Part shown: positions 9,950-18,329 of the stretch, piece by piece | Layout: every line of letters starts with the position of its first letter | How positions within the stretch are numbered: the stretch's first letter is position 1 | NCBI GenBank assembly: GCA_903837075.1 | Contig: CAILTI010000006.1 | Location: 1-32,560, forward strand | Reading direction: 5' to 3' | DNA from: an uncultured bacterium | GTDB taxonomy: Bacteria > Patescibacteriota > Minisyncoccia > Phycocordibacterales > PALSA-1337 | DNA length: 32,560 nt | Notes under the pieces: generated by a model | What the model was told of the DNA's origin: nothing | Databases searched by the model: none | The model's input: the letters and a program-made list of their open reading frames with translations, nothing else | Program-made: the position numbers and the translations under genes

Positions 9950-11875
9950 TTACTTCAGAACATTTCGGAGAACTTCTTCTGGAACTTCCTTTATGTCTGT
10001 TTTTATTTCTGCTTTTTTCTCAACCGGCTTGATTTCAGTCGGTTTTTTCTCAACCACCTTCACTTGCGCCCCATTTTGAATTTCGGATTTAGAATTTAGA
10101 ATTTGTTTAGGATTTGGGATTTCGATATTAGGATTTTGAGTCTTTCTCAGATTTTCTATCTTCACAGTATCCGTCTTTGCCCCGCCCTTTTTCAACACCG
10201 CCGCCAATGCTGACTTCAGATCACTGACATTCTGTTTGGTTGGTACCTTCGGATCAACTTTCTGACTATTTGGCTTGGGCACCAGATTCGCGAGATGAAC
10301 TGGGGCAGGAGGGTTTAGGGGATGGGGTTTAGGGTTTAGGGACGATATGATAGGTTCTGGTTTTACAGGAATTTTAGCCACAGGAACATCCTTTGATATG
10401 ACTGATTCAACCTTCGCAGCAACCTTTGATAATATTGCCTCAAAAGGTTTGTGAGTTGGTGGTGTAGCGGGCTTCACCTTCTCTACGACATCATTCACGA
10501 CCACTGGTAGCGGAGGCTTTTCCTTACCAACCTTGGGAACTTGAGTGGAAGCACTACTCGCGCCTACAGGCAATACCTTTGCGGCCACCACCGGATTGTG
10601 GAACTTGACGACCGCCTCCTCAACTTCCGCTCGTGGCCTAGAGAACTGTTCACGGGATGCGGCGATGATCTCCTTCACGTATGAAACATCTGGATGAGCT
10701 ATCGGCGGCAATGTTGTTGCAGAAAATGGTGCCGACGAGAGTCCATCTATCATCAACTTCAGATATATCTGTGTAAAGCCTAGGTTGACCAGATCCTCGA
10801 TGACGAATTGCGGAGCGAATTCCTTTTCCAGCAATTCTGCATCTGATGCACCGACACGAAAAGAGATCATCGTACCAACGTTACCGAAAACTGCCGGCCT
10901 GACTATCTCATCCATCTGCTCGACATATTGGTGAGCGATCGTTAGGTTCAGTTTGTATTTGCGTGCCTCAGACAAGATGTCGGCAAAACTAGCGTTGGCG
11001 AAGTTCTGGAACTCGTCCACGTATAGATAAAAGTTCGGCAACATCTGCATCGTCCTGTCAGGTACATCCGCACGTGACATCGCCGCCAAGTATATCTTTG
11101 TTACCAGAAGTCCACCCAATAGTTTCATATTCTCATCACCTATCCTTCCCTTTGACAAGTTGATGATGACGATCTTTTTGCGGTCGATAGCTTCGCGAAA
11201 ATCGAATGATGAATGCGACTGACCGATCATGTTCCTGATGAGTGGATTGGCGGTAAATTGTCCAACCTTGTTCTGGATAGCAGGCACCGCCTCTGCGGCT
11301 TGGCGTTCTGTATAGTTAGCGAACTCTTTTTGCCAGAAAGCTTTGACCGAGGGGTCCTTGATATTGTTAACCACATCTTTACGATATTCCTTGTCAGAAA
11401 GCATCCTATTCACACCGAGTAATGTCGCACCAGGATACTCGAGGAGCGCCAGTAGCGTATTCGTCAAAATATATTCCATACGTGCCGACCAAGCATCTTC
11501 CCAGATCTTCTTGAACGTACTCATGAGACCGGAAGAAACTAGGTGTCTCTTGTCAGGATCGACTTGTTCGAGCACATTGAATGAAATGGGGTGTTCGATA
11601 TCGAATGGTGCGATATAGATAACATCCCTGATACGCTCCTTGGGAACATACTCGAGCATGAGGTCAGCAGTCTTGCCGTGCGGATCGATAAAGCACATTC
11701 CTTCCCCATTCTGGATATCCTGTGCGGCCATATTTTCCAGCATGGTAGACTTACCCATACCTGTCTTTCCAATGACGTAAACGTGTTTCGTACGATCCTT
11801 GGCTTTGATGCCAAACTTGACCCTCTTGTTACGAGCGTCAGTTTGAGCAAAATATGTGATTCTATTTTCATCCAT
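9950..11875 (-). CDS. TraD/VirD4-like type IV secretion coupling ATPase (HerA/FtsK superfamily) with long Pro/Lys-rich C-terminal tail
   Basis: KHVYVIGKTGMGKSTMLENMAAQDIQNGEGMCFIDPHGKTADLMLEYVP (Walker A), NFYLYVDEFQNFANASFADILSEARKYKLNLTIAHQYVEQM (Walker B and TraG/TraD C-terminal motif). Confidence 0.88.
   Translation of the reverse strand: MDENRITYFAQTDARNKRVKFGIKAKDRTKHVYVIGKTGMGKSTMLENMAAQDIQNGEGMCFIDPHGKTADLMLEYVPKERIRDVIYIAPFDIEHPISFNVLEQVDPDKRHLVSSGLMSTFKKIWEDAWSARMEYILTNTLLALLEYPGATLLGVNRMLSDKEYRKDVVNNIKDPSVKAFWQKEFANYTERQAAEAVPAIQNKVGQFTANPLIRNMIGQSHSSFDFREAIDRKKIVIINLSKGRIGDENMKLLGGLLVTKIYLAAMSRADVPDRTMQMLPNFYLYVDEFQNFANASFADILSEARKYKLNLTIAHQYVEQMDEIVRPAVFGNVGTMISFRVGASDAELLEKEFAPQFVIEDLVNLGFTQIYLKLMIDGLSSAPFSATTLPPIAHPDVSYVKEIIAASREQFSRPRAEVEEAVVKFHNPVVAAKVLPVGASSASTQVPKVGKEKPPLPVVVNDVVEKVKPATPPTHKPFEAILSKVAAKVESVISKDVPVAKIPVKPEPIISSLNPKPHPLNPPAPVHLANLVPKPNSQKVDPKVPTKQNVSDLKSALAAVLKKGGAKTDTVKIENLRKTQNPNIEIPNPKQILNSKSEIQNGAQVKVVEKKPTEIKPVEKKAEIKTDIKEVPEEVLRNVLK
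10071..10141 (-). repeat. Heptamer-period repeat (GAATTTA/GGATTTA-like) inside the TraD-like ORF
   Basis: GAATTTC GGATTTA GAATTTA GAATTTG TTTAG GATTTGG GATTTCG ATATTAG GATTTTG on the + strand; translated as NLRKTQNPNIEIPNPKQILNSKSEIQNG. Confidence 0.75.
10311..10341 (-). repeat. TTTAGGG-type repeat inside the TraD-like ORF
   Basis: gggtttaggggatggggtttagggtttagggacg on + strand; encodes SSLNPKPHPLNPPAP. Confidence 0.75.
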
Positions 11876-11973
11876 AAGCTGTCATAAAGTATATCACAAG
11901 AGTGTACATATCGTAACAAAAATTGTACAACTGAACCCCCGCACTCCAAAGGAGGACCTACCTGAGCGCACTA

Positions 11974-12013
11974 GAAACATACCCTGTAAAAGTTTTTTTG
12001 CAGGGTATGTTTC
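11974..12013. terminator. Strong hairpin, possible terminator of the DUF4015 operon
   Basis: gaaacataccctg (11974-11986) and cagggtatgtttc (12001-12013) are perfectly complementary (13 bp); the loop continues pairing as TAAAA/TTTTG. Lies between two minus-strand genes. Confidence 0.55.
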
Positions 12014-12078
12014 ATAAAGCGCGAGTTTCGCAGGTGCATGATGGACACATTTACTGGGTGCCCTTACTTAAAGAACTT

Positions 12079-13245
12079 TTATTTCGGCAACAGATCCTCC
12101 TTGTCATATACACTCGCCGCATCCCACAATAACCAACTAGAGAGACCGACATCATTCGTTGCCCTTATCTGTGCACGAACCATGTCTGGTGTGTAGACAG
12201 CACCAAGGTCGAAAGCCTGCAACCAAGGACGCAGCTTGTTTGGCGACGACGAAGCCGCGATAGCTCGATCACGAGCAGTACTCATGGCGAACTTCACTAC
12301 TTCATATGGCTGTAAGGCGGGTTTTGTGAGGTTGAGATATCCTTTTGAGAAATGCGAAGGATAGACCATAGGTGACACGTAATCAAAATATGGCAAAGCG
12401 TCTACCAATACCTGACCGATACCGAGATCATCATTGGAACTCGTCGTGAGACCAAATAGGTCCGCAGATATCGGGATAGGCACAGAATCGATAGAGAGAT
12501 TTTCTCTCATATATAAATAGAAATCATGCATAACTTCTCTACGATTGCGCCCCGCACTCCATGAATAAGCGACATCATCCAAATTTCCATCCGACGGGTA
12601 TCTCATATAATCAAAATTCAATTCGTCGAAACCATAGGCGTAAGACTGCTTACCGATCGCTATGAGATAATCCCAGACAGGTTGCGCGCCAGCATCCAAC
12701 CATTTTACCCCTTTGTAATCCTGCCAAATTTTCCCATCATTGGTTTTCACCGCCCACTCAGGATGAACATTGATGAGGAATGAATCCTGGAACGAAGATA
12801 TGCGCGCGATCACATATACACCCCTAGCATGCAGTCTGGCAATATAGTCGACAACATCGGGTATACGATTCTGCGAAGCGCCGATCTTTACCAACATCGG
12901 ATCGTCTACTGGAAAACTGATACGCCCACTGTAATCTTTTACATCGATGACGACAGCATTGATCTCTGTTGTGTCTACGAGGTCGAACAATCGGTCACGA
13001 AACTTCTTGTTCCCCGCGGCCCAACCAGTCAGATACACTGCCTTGAGTGGATCTGGTGTCTTTATATGTGTTACAACCGATTCGGTACTAGTTGCAATGA
13101 TGGGTGCTTCGAAAGCATTCGAATAAGTCACCTTACCGAGAGGTAGAGATGAGAAAACTACAAAAATACAAACGAAAATGAAACATGCGCCCAGTAATAT
13201 TACTACGACGCGCGTTGTTCCATTGTCCAGCCACGAATACATCAT
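12079..13245 (-). CDS. Putative glycoside hydrolase (DUF4015/GHL-type TIM barrel), N-terminal membrane anchor
   Basis: KAVYLTGWAAGNKKFRDRLFDLVDTTEINAVVIDVKDYSGRISF ... GFDELNFDYMRYPSDGNL ... PYFDYVSPMVYPSHF. Confidence 0.85.
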   Translation of the reverse strand: MMYSWLDNGTTRVVVILLGACFIFVCIFVVFSSLPLGKVTYSNAFEAPIIATSTESVVTHIKTPDPLKAVYLTGWAAGNKKFRDRLFDLVDTTEINAVVIDVKDYSGRISFPVDDPMLVKIGASQNRIPDVVDYIARLHARGVYVIARISSFQDSFLINVHPEWAVKTNDGKIWQDYKGVKWLDAGAQPVWDYLIAIGKQSYAYGFDELNFDYMRYPSDGNLDDVAYSWSAGRNRREVMHDFYLYMRENLSIDSVPIPISADLFGLTTSSNDDLGIGQVLVDALPYFDYVSPMVYPSHFSKGYLNLTKPALQPYEVVKFAMSTARDRAIAASSSPNKLRPWLQAFDLGAVYTPDMVRAQIRATNDVGLSSWLLWDAASVYDKEDLLPK

Positions 13246-13505
13246 TGATTTTGTGCTGGATCGTCTTTCGTAATGTTCTCTTCGACGATGGTAACTATTT
13301 CATCCTTCTTGTCCCTCTTGTAATCCACGTAAGTCAGCGTCTGCTCATTCACTTCCTTGACTTTCGGTGCCATCCGATACGCAATACCGATGATCAGCGC
13401 CCCGCACACAAAAGTGAAAAACTTGTTCCATGACGGCGGGAAGCCGAGGAATTGGATAATGATGATCAATACCGCCAATAACATTATAAATTGTCTTTTA
13501 GACAT
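13242..13505 (-). CDS. Small membrane protein, hypothetical
   Basis: 87-aa ORF with two hydrophobic segments, 4-bp overlap with the DUF4015 gene, same strand. Confidence 0.6.
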   Translation of the reverse strand: MSKRQFIMLLAVLIIIIQFLGFPPSWNKFFTFVCGALIIGIAYRMAPKVKEVNEQTLTYVDYKRDKKDEIVTIVEENITKDDPAQNQ

Positions 13506-13541
13506 GATGTTGCCATTATAGCGCAGAATGCTAGGATAATG

Positions 13542-13958
13542 CCAGATGGAATAGAAAGTGCACCAATGAACAACTTACAATTACAAACTGAATTGACATC
13601 CGTAAAAGAGCGGGCCAAGATCCCTTTCGTCTGTTGTAGGCTCGAACTGCCATCAGGCGACATACATGTCGGCGAAATAGAATCCTACCACTTCGTCGGA
13701 AACGAGTTGAGACTGAAGCTCAGGCTAATGGTTAAGGTCATATATTTTGAACCAGCATCACAGACGAAACCTGAGGTCATCCTCAGGCACCGCAGTTACG
13801 AAATGACTTTCGAAGGGTGCCGGGTCATCCCCAAGGAGACCACTGGCACAAAAACGACACTTCATTCCGCGACCGGCGACACCATCGTCCTAACATCAGA
13901 TCCGCAAGACATTGTCGAGATCAATGACCTGCTACGACAAGAAGTGCTACAACATTAG
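13542..13958 (+). CDS. Hypothetical protein
   Basis: Open ORF 13491-13958; a start at 13542 (MPDGIES...) or 13566 avoids overlap with the divergent gene. No family recognised. Confidence 0.55.
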   Translation, partial: PDGIESAPMNNLQLQTELTSVKERAKIPFVCCRLELPSGDIHVGEIESYHFVGNELRLKLRLMVKVIYFEPASQTKPEVILRHRSYEMTFEGCRVIPKETTGTKTTLHSATGDTIVLTSDPQDIVEINDLLRQEVLQH

Positions 13959-13976
13959 CACTTTGACCCATCACAC

Positions 13977-14017
13977 ATCCGCAACCGACTTTACAAGTTG
14001 GCTGCGGATTTTCTTAT
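13977..14017. terminator. Bidirectional terminator-like hairpin between convergent genes
   Basis: atccgcaaccgactt tac aagttggctgcggat ttt; near-complete stem with G-U tolerant mismatches between the convergent hypothetical gene and rsmI. Confidence 0.6.
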
Positions 14018-14769
14018 GTATTGGAAACTATCACTACGAACTCTCCACGAACCTTGTCTGGGTGAGCAGTAAAATACTCGAACACTTCCGCCGCTGTACC
14101 ATTCACCACTTCCTCGAATATCTTCGTCAGCTCCCTACAGATGGTGATCTTTTTAAGTCTAACCTCTGATTTCTTTGACTGATCATCAGCAGATTCACCG
14201 GATACAGAACATTGATCGTTGATCATTTTCAATGTCTTCATTATCCTATGTGGCGATTCGTAAAAAATCATCGTTCTTTCTGCTGACATGATCTCCGTAA
14301 ATAATGTCTGTCTACCCTTTTTATGAGGCAGGAATCCCAAGAAAGTGAATTCCGCACAAGGCACACCAGCGATAGAGATTGCCGCCGTCAACGCAGATGG
14401 TCCGGGGATCGCCTCGATCTTCAGTGCACCACTCACGATCTCATTATGTAATTCAACTCTGATCTTACTGATCAATTCCGATCCAGGATCAGATATACTC
14501 GGTGTACCAGCGTCAGAAACGAGGACGACATTTTGGATGACGGACTTATTCGACCTCAATATCCCCACTATCTCCTCAACTCTAGAAAGTTTACTATGCA
14601 TATGATAAGACATCGTCTTTACATGAATATCGTGTCTATCCAAAAGTCTCTTGGTCATTCTAGTATCCTCACAGAGAACGAGATCCGCATTGCGCAAAAC
14701 ATTCAAAGCTCGGAGAGTGATATCCTCGAGATTACCGATCGGTGTTCCAACTACTGAAAATGTGATCAT
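14014..14769 (-). CDS. rsmI: 16S rRNA (cytidine1402-2'-O)-methyltransferase RsmI
   Basis: FSVVGTPIGNLEDITLRALNVLRNADLVLCEDTRMTKRLLDRH ... VVLVSDAGTPSISDPGSELI ... AIPGPSALTAAISIAGVPCAEFTFLGFLPHKKGRQ. Confidence 0.95.
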   Translation of the reverse strand: MITFSVVGTPIGNLEDITLRALNVLRNADLVLCEDTRMTKRLLDRHDIHVKTMSYHMHSKLSRVEEIVGILRSNKSVIQNVVLVSDAGTPSISDPGSELISKIRVELHNEIVSGALKIEAIPGPSALTAAISIAGVPCAEFTFLGFLPHKKGRQTLFTEIMSAERTMIFYESPHRIMKTLKMINDQCSVSGESADDQSKKSEVRLKKITICRELTKIFEEVVNGTAAEVFEYFTAHPDKVRGEFVVIVSNT

Positions 14770-14832
14770 GGAAATACATTACCATATTCATCATTTCTGT
14801 ACATCGACACCATTTTATATTAGACTGCTTCC

Positions 14833-16152
14833 ATGGCTACAGATACGAAGATAATATACGTAACGAGAGAAATAGAGCGCGCCCTTGGAACAACTCCAAA
14901 TGAGCGCTATATCATCGTCTCAAACAAGACTAGATATGGTGAAGGTATAAAAGCACAATACCCTGATTCCGTCATACTGATCGAGAATCCAGACAAGAAA
15001 CTACTCGGCACAACAGACCTTTTGGCACATCCAGTCACAAAGGATTTGATAGCACAAATGTCTGGATCACCATCCCCTATACCCTATACCCTAAACCCTA
15101 GCCCCTCCTCTACCCCCTACCCCCAAAACCCTAGCGCCTCCCCTGTCTCCAACCTCGTCATCAATAACACTATTCGTGTCGAGACTTCGGCAAATCTATT
15201 GAAATGTAAATTTCTGAATCCACCAGCTTCCCTATCTGAACGAGTAGAAAACAAGATCACTCAACTTCGCTGGCTCGGACAACTAGGTTTGAAATACCTA
15301 CCACCTCATGCTGCCAAACTGACCAAGACCATCACCTGGAAAGGCGAGAATCCTTTTGTGATCCAGTGGAATCATGGACATACTGGCGACGGTACGATGC
15401 TCATAAAAACTTTCGATGACCTGCGTGCAGTTCAAGAGAAATTTCCAGAAAGAATAGCGCGCATAACTGCCTATGTCGCTGGCCCATCATTCACAGTAAA
15501 TGTCGTCGTTACACCAACTAGGATCATGATCGGCAATATCAGCTACCAGATCACTGGTATGATTCCTTTTACCGACGGATCATTCAGCACAGTAGGAAAT
15601 GATTGGTCACTGGCGAAGAAAATTCTCAGCGCCGAGGACGTGAAATACATAGCAAATATGGCAAATGAGATAGGTGTAAAGTTACAGGCTGATGGCTGGA
15701 GAGGGCTCTTTGGTATCGACCTCATCAAACACGACAACAGTGGTCGCATATTCCTCATAGAGATAAATGCTAGGCAACCCGCTTCGACAACCTTCGAATC
15801 ATCACTCCAGGAAAAATTACGCGCGACTGGTGCCCGCGGCCTGACGACATTCGAAGCACATGTCCGCGCACTAGCGGATCTACCGATCGATCAGGATCTC
15901 ATCGTTATAAATGACGGCGCACAAATAGTCCAACGCGTCACCAAGAACGTGCAGGAGATTTTCGACGACATCGCCATTTCATTAAAAAAACTAGGATACA
16001 GTGTCGTGGCGTATCAGAATACCGGCTACAACGCGGATCTCCTCCGTATCCAATCAGACCAAGGTATCATGGAATCACACAACTCATTCAATACCAAGGG
16101 TCGCGAGATCGCTGATGCGGTAAAGGGTGCACATATCAAGATAGAAATCTAG
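14833..16152 (+). CDS. ATP-grasp domain protein (D-Ala-D-Ala ligase / carboxylate-amine ligase-like)
   Basis: NPFVIQWNHGHTGDGTMLIKTFDDL ... GWRGLFGIDLIKHDNSGRIFLIEINARQPAST (ATP-grasp metal/ATP site). Confidence 0.75.
   Translation: MATDTKIIYVTREIERALGTTPNERYIIVSNKTRYGEGIKAQYPDSVILIENPDKKLLGTTDLLAHPVTKDLIAQMSGSPSPIPYTLNPSPSSTPYPQNPSASPVSNLVINNTIRVETSANLLKCKFLNPPASLSERVENKITQLRWLGQLGLKYLPPHAAKLTKTITWKGENPFVIQWNHGHTGDGTMLIKTFDDLRAVQEKFPERIARITAYVAGPSFTVNVVVTPTRIMIGNISYQITGMIPFTDGSFSTVGNDWSLAKKILSAEDVKYIANMANEIGVKLQADGWRGLFGIDLIKHDNSGRIFLIEINARQPASTTFESSLQEKLRATGARGLTTFEAHVRALADLPIDQDLIVINDGAQIVQRVTKNVQEIFDDIAISLKKLGYSVVAYQNTGYNADLLRIQSDQGIMESHNSFNTKGREIADAVKGAHIKIEI
15071..15142 (+). repeat. 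CCCTATA/CCCTAAA heptamer-type repeat inside the ATP-grasp ORF
   Basis: catcccctataccctataccctaaaccctagcccctcctctaccccctacccccaaaaccctagcgcctcccc, read as SPSPIPYTLNPSPSSTPYPQNPSASP. Confidence 0.85.
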
Positions 16153-16153
16153 C

Positions 16154-16930
16154 ATGAATACAAAGACACTATCAACTCGCGCTTCTTCTGTTATCGACCA
16201 ATACAACCATTTCGGCATAATGAATGCCGCCTGTTCAGTTCCCTATTACAATAACAAGACTCTCCGAGTTCGCGGTGCACTTCGGACCTACGCTGGTAAA
16301 GGTAGCCCCCAAGATATCCATGAAGAGATCGAGTCATTGATCCGGAAAAACCATATTTCTGCAGAGCAGGTCTCTGACGAAGCTCTGAAGAAAATCCTCA
16401 CTGATCAGAATATCGGTATCGATTGTTCCGGCTTTGCATATTACGTCCTGAATGCCGAAAGTGTAGAATCAGGCAAAGGTTCACTAGACAAACATCTATC
16501 ATTCGTGAATTGCACCGGGATCATCAGCAGGATCCGATGTTCTCTGCGACCGATCGAAAACTGTGACGTCAACACACTAGCCAATGACCGGAACAGCCGC
16601 GCGGTTCCTATTTCTGATATACACCCAGGAGATATGATCACCATGCAAGGTGATGAAAATGAACGCGAGCGAGATCATGTGCTGATCATTCACCAAGTCG
16701 ACTACCAGAATTTCGTACCAGTCAAATTGTTCTATTCTCATGCTGTCGCCTACCCAGAGGACGGTGTCTACGGTTCTGGCATAAAGCAAGGCACGATCGA
16801 GATCGTCAATGCGAACAAACTCCTGACTGAAGCTATCTGGACCGAAAGTGGCAAACAGGGTGCAAATGCCAACATTTTCATACGCGCCCAGAAATCCAAT
16901 ACCGAAATTCGTAGATTGAAGTGGATGTAA
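16154..16930 (+). CDS. NlpC/P60-like putative cysteine peptidase/amidase-fold protein
   Basis: NIGIDCSGFAYYVLNAE ... HPGDMITMQGDENERERDHVLIIHQVDY: Cys and downstream His arranged as in NlpC/P60 folds. Starts 1 nt after the ATP-grasp stop. Confidence 0.6.
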   Translation: MNTKTLSTRASSVIDQYNHFGIMNAACSVPYYNNKTLRVRGALRTYAGKGSPQDIHEEIESLIRKNHISAEQVSDEALKKILTDQNIGIDCSGFAYYVLNAESVESGKGSLDKHLSFVNCTGIISRIRCSLRPIENCDVNTLANDRNSRAVPISDIHPGDMITMQGDENERERDHVLIIHQVDYQNFVPVKLFYSHAVAYPEDGVYGSGIKQGTIEIVNANKLLTEAIWTESGKQGANANIFIRAQKSNTEIRRLKWM

Positions 16931-16947
16931 TTTTTTAATACAAAGAA

Positions 16948-17113
16948 CTGGGTAACCACCCATACCCATTTTCATCCCGAGGATATTCTGTTATCAATAT
17001 GCCAGCGCATTTTCCAAAGGATGAGTGAAGCCTTGGAGCGAATCCTTTGTGAAAATGCTGGTATATTGGGAACAGAGCCGCAGGGATGAAAATGGGTATG
17101 GGTGGTTACCCAG
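16948..17113. repeat. 166-bp inverted-repeat element (31-bp perfect terminal arms plus imperfect inner pairing)
   Basis: ctgggtaaccacccatacccattttcatccc (16948-16978) is the exact reverse complement of gggatgaaaatgggtatgggtggttacccag (17083-17113); inner segments CAATATGCCAGCGCATTTTCCAAAGGAT and ATCCTTTGTGAAAATGCTGGTATATTG also pair imperfectly. Confidence 0.93.
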
Positions 17114-17122
17114 AACTAGAAA

Positions 17123-17152
17123 TTGAATAAACGGCATATTTCGTGGTATTGT
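17123..17152 (+). promoter_or_regulatory. Candidate sigma70-type promoter for mraY, possibly leaderless
   Basis: TTGAAT (17123-17128), 18-nt spacer, TATTGT (17147-17152); ATG at 17160 lies about where transcription would begin. Confidence 0.4.
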
Positions 17153-17159
17153 ATTCTCT

Positions 17160-18287
17160 ATGATAACAATCCTGCAAGGAACAGCAGACCTAGCATATAT
17201 CATGAGTTTTGCCCTATTGGGCACGATTGTGGCCTTCCTTTGGGCACCACTACTGTCAAAGATCCTGTACAAACTGCACGTCATAAAAGGCCCAAAAATA
17301 GAGCTAAGTGCCCTTCGTTCTAACACTTACAAACACACGACACCGGTCATGGGTGGACTATTGGTCATCATAACCGTGGCAGTGATCACAATAGCCTTCA
17401 ATTGGTCTAGGAACTTCACGTGGGTACCGATAGGTGTGATGATACTATCTGCCGCATTGGGAGCTATTGATGACTTCATGAATATCTATGGCCGCGAGCG
17501 ACATTCCAGAAAACTGGACCATGTCATGCGCCTCATCAAGGTACACAAAGATTTCCGCATGCGAGCCTGGTATGTGATGACATTACCATGGACAGCATTC
17601 AAGAGAATGTCAGTCTGGTTCGGTTCGAGACCTGGAAAAGGTATATTCGTCCATGAAAAACTCATCCTCCAATTCATCGCAGGATCTCTAACTGCGTGGT
17701 GGATCTATGCCAAACTAGGTCCTGCTTGGCACTATATATATTTCCCATTTGACATCGCTCTGAATGCTGGAATATTCATCATACCGATCATCATCTTCAT
17801 CGTTATGTTCACCGCCAATGCTGTCAATATCGCTGATGGGATGGATGGTTTGGCAGGAGGAACACTCATCATCACATTTAGTGCCCTAACATTGCTATCG
17901 TGGATCAATGGCTTCGGCGAGATCGCTATACTGAATGCCACAACGATCGGAGCACTGGTAGCCTATACGTATTTCAATATTAAACCTGCCCGATTCATGA
18001 TGGGAGATGTCGGCAGTTTGGGCCTCGGAGCACTTCTCGCCGTGAATGCCATGGCCATAGGAGAGACCAGTGCACTATTTTTCCTCGGATTTATTTTTTA
18101 TATCGAGGCATTGTCTGTCGTCATCCAGGTCACCTCACGATACATATTTGGTCGCAAAGTTTTCCGCATGGCACCGATACATCACCATTTCGAATTAATA
18201 GGATGGAGTGAGGAGAAGACAGTGATGAGGTTCTGGATCATTCACTTCATCTTCGTTATTTTTGGATTCTGGTTGGCACTTCACTAA
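17160..18287 (+). CDS. mraY: Phospho-N-acetylmuramoyl-pentapeptide-transferase MraY
   Basis: HTTPVMGGLLVI, AIDDFMNIYGR, NAVNIADGMDGLAGG, ARFMMGDVGSLGLGALLA, APIHHHFELIGWSEEKTVMRFWI are MraY signatures. Confidence 0.92.
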   Translation: MITILQGTADLAYIMSFALLGTIVAFLWAPLLSKILYKLHVIKGPKIELSALRSNTYKHTTPVMGGLLVIITVAVITIAFNWSRNFTWVPIGVMILSAALGAIDDFMNIYGRERHSRKLDHVMRLIKVHKDFRMRAWYVMTLPWTAFKRMSVWFGSRPGKGIFVHEKLILQFIAGSLTAWWIYAKLGPAWHYIYFPFDIALNAGIFIIPIIIFIVMFTANAVNIADGMDGLAGGTLIITFSALTLLSWINGFGEIAILNATTIGALVAYTYFNIKPARFMMGDVGSLGLGALLAVNAMAIGETSALFFLGFIFYIEALSVVIQVTSRYIFGRKVFRMAPIHHHFELIGWSEEKTVMRFWIIHFIFVIFGFWLALH

Positions 18288-18329
18288 ACCCTATACCCTA
18301 TACCCTATACCCTAACCCCTAGACCCTCT
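18285..18329 (+). repeat. CCCTATA heptamer tandem repeat between mraY and the ATE-Mpl fusion
   Basis: taaaccctataccctataccctataccctaacccctagaccctct fills the whole intergenic gap and includes the mraY stop codon. Confidence 0.9.

Noticed and set aside
11343-11949. Antisense ORFs over the TraD-like gene (11343-11618 +, 11591-11887 +, 11539-11949 -)
   Set aside because: Overlap a well-supported gene in other frames and have no recognisable motifs.
16948-17113. Retron-like msr/msd RNA
   Set aside because: A long inverted repeat is present, but no reverse transcriptase lies adjacent.
18285-18329. True telomere or linear replicon end
   Set aside because: CCCTAA-like units are short, degenerate, internal and followed by intact genes.
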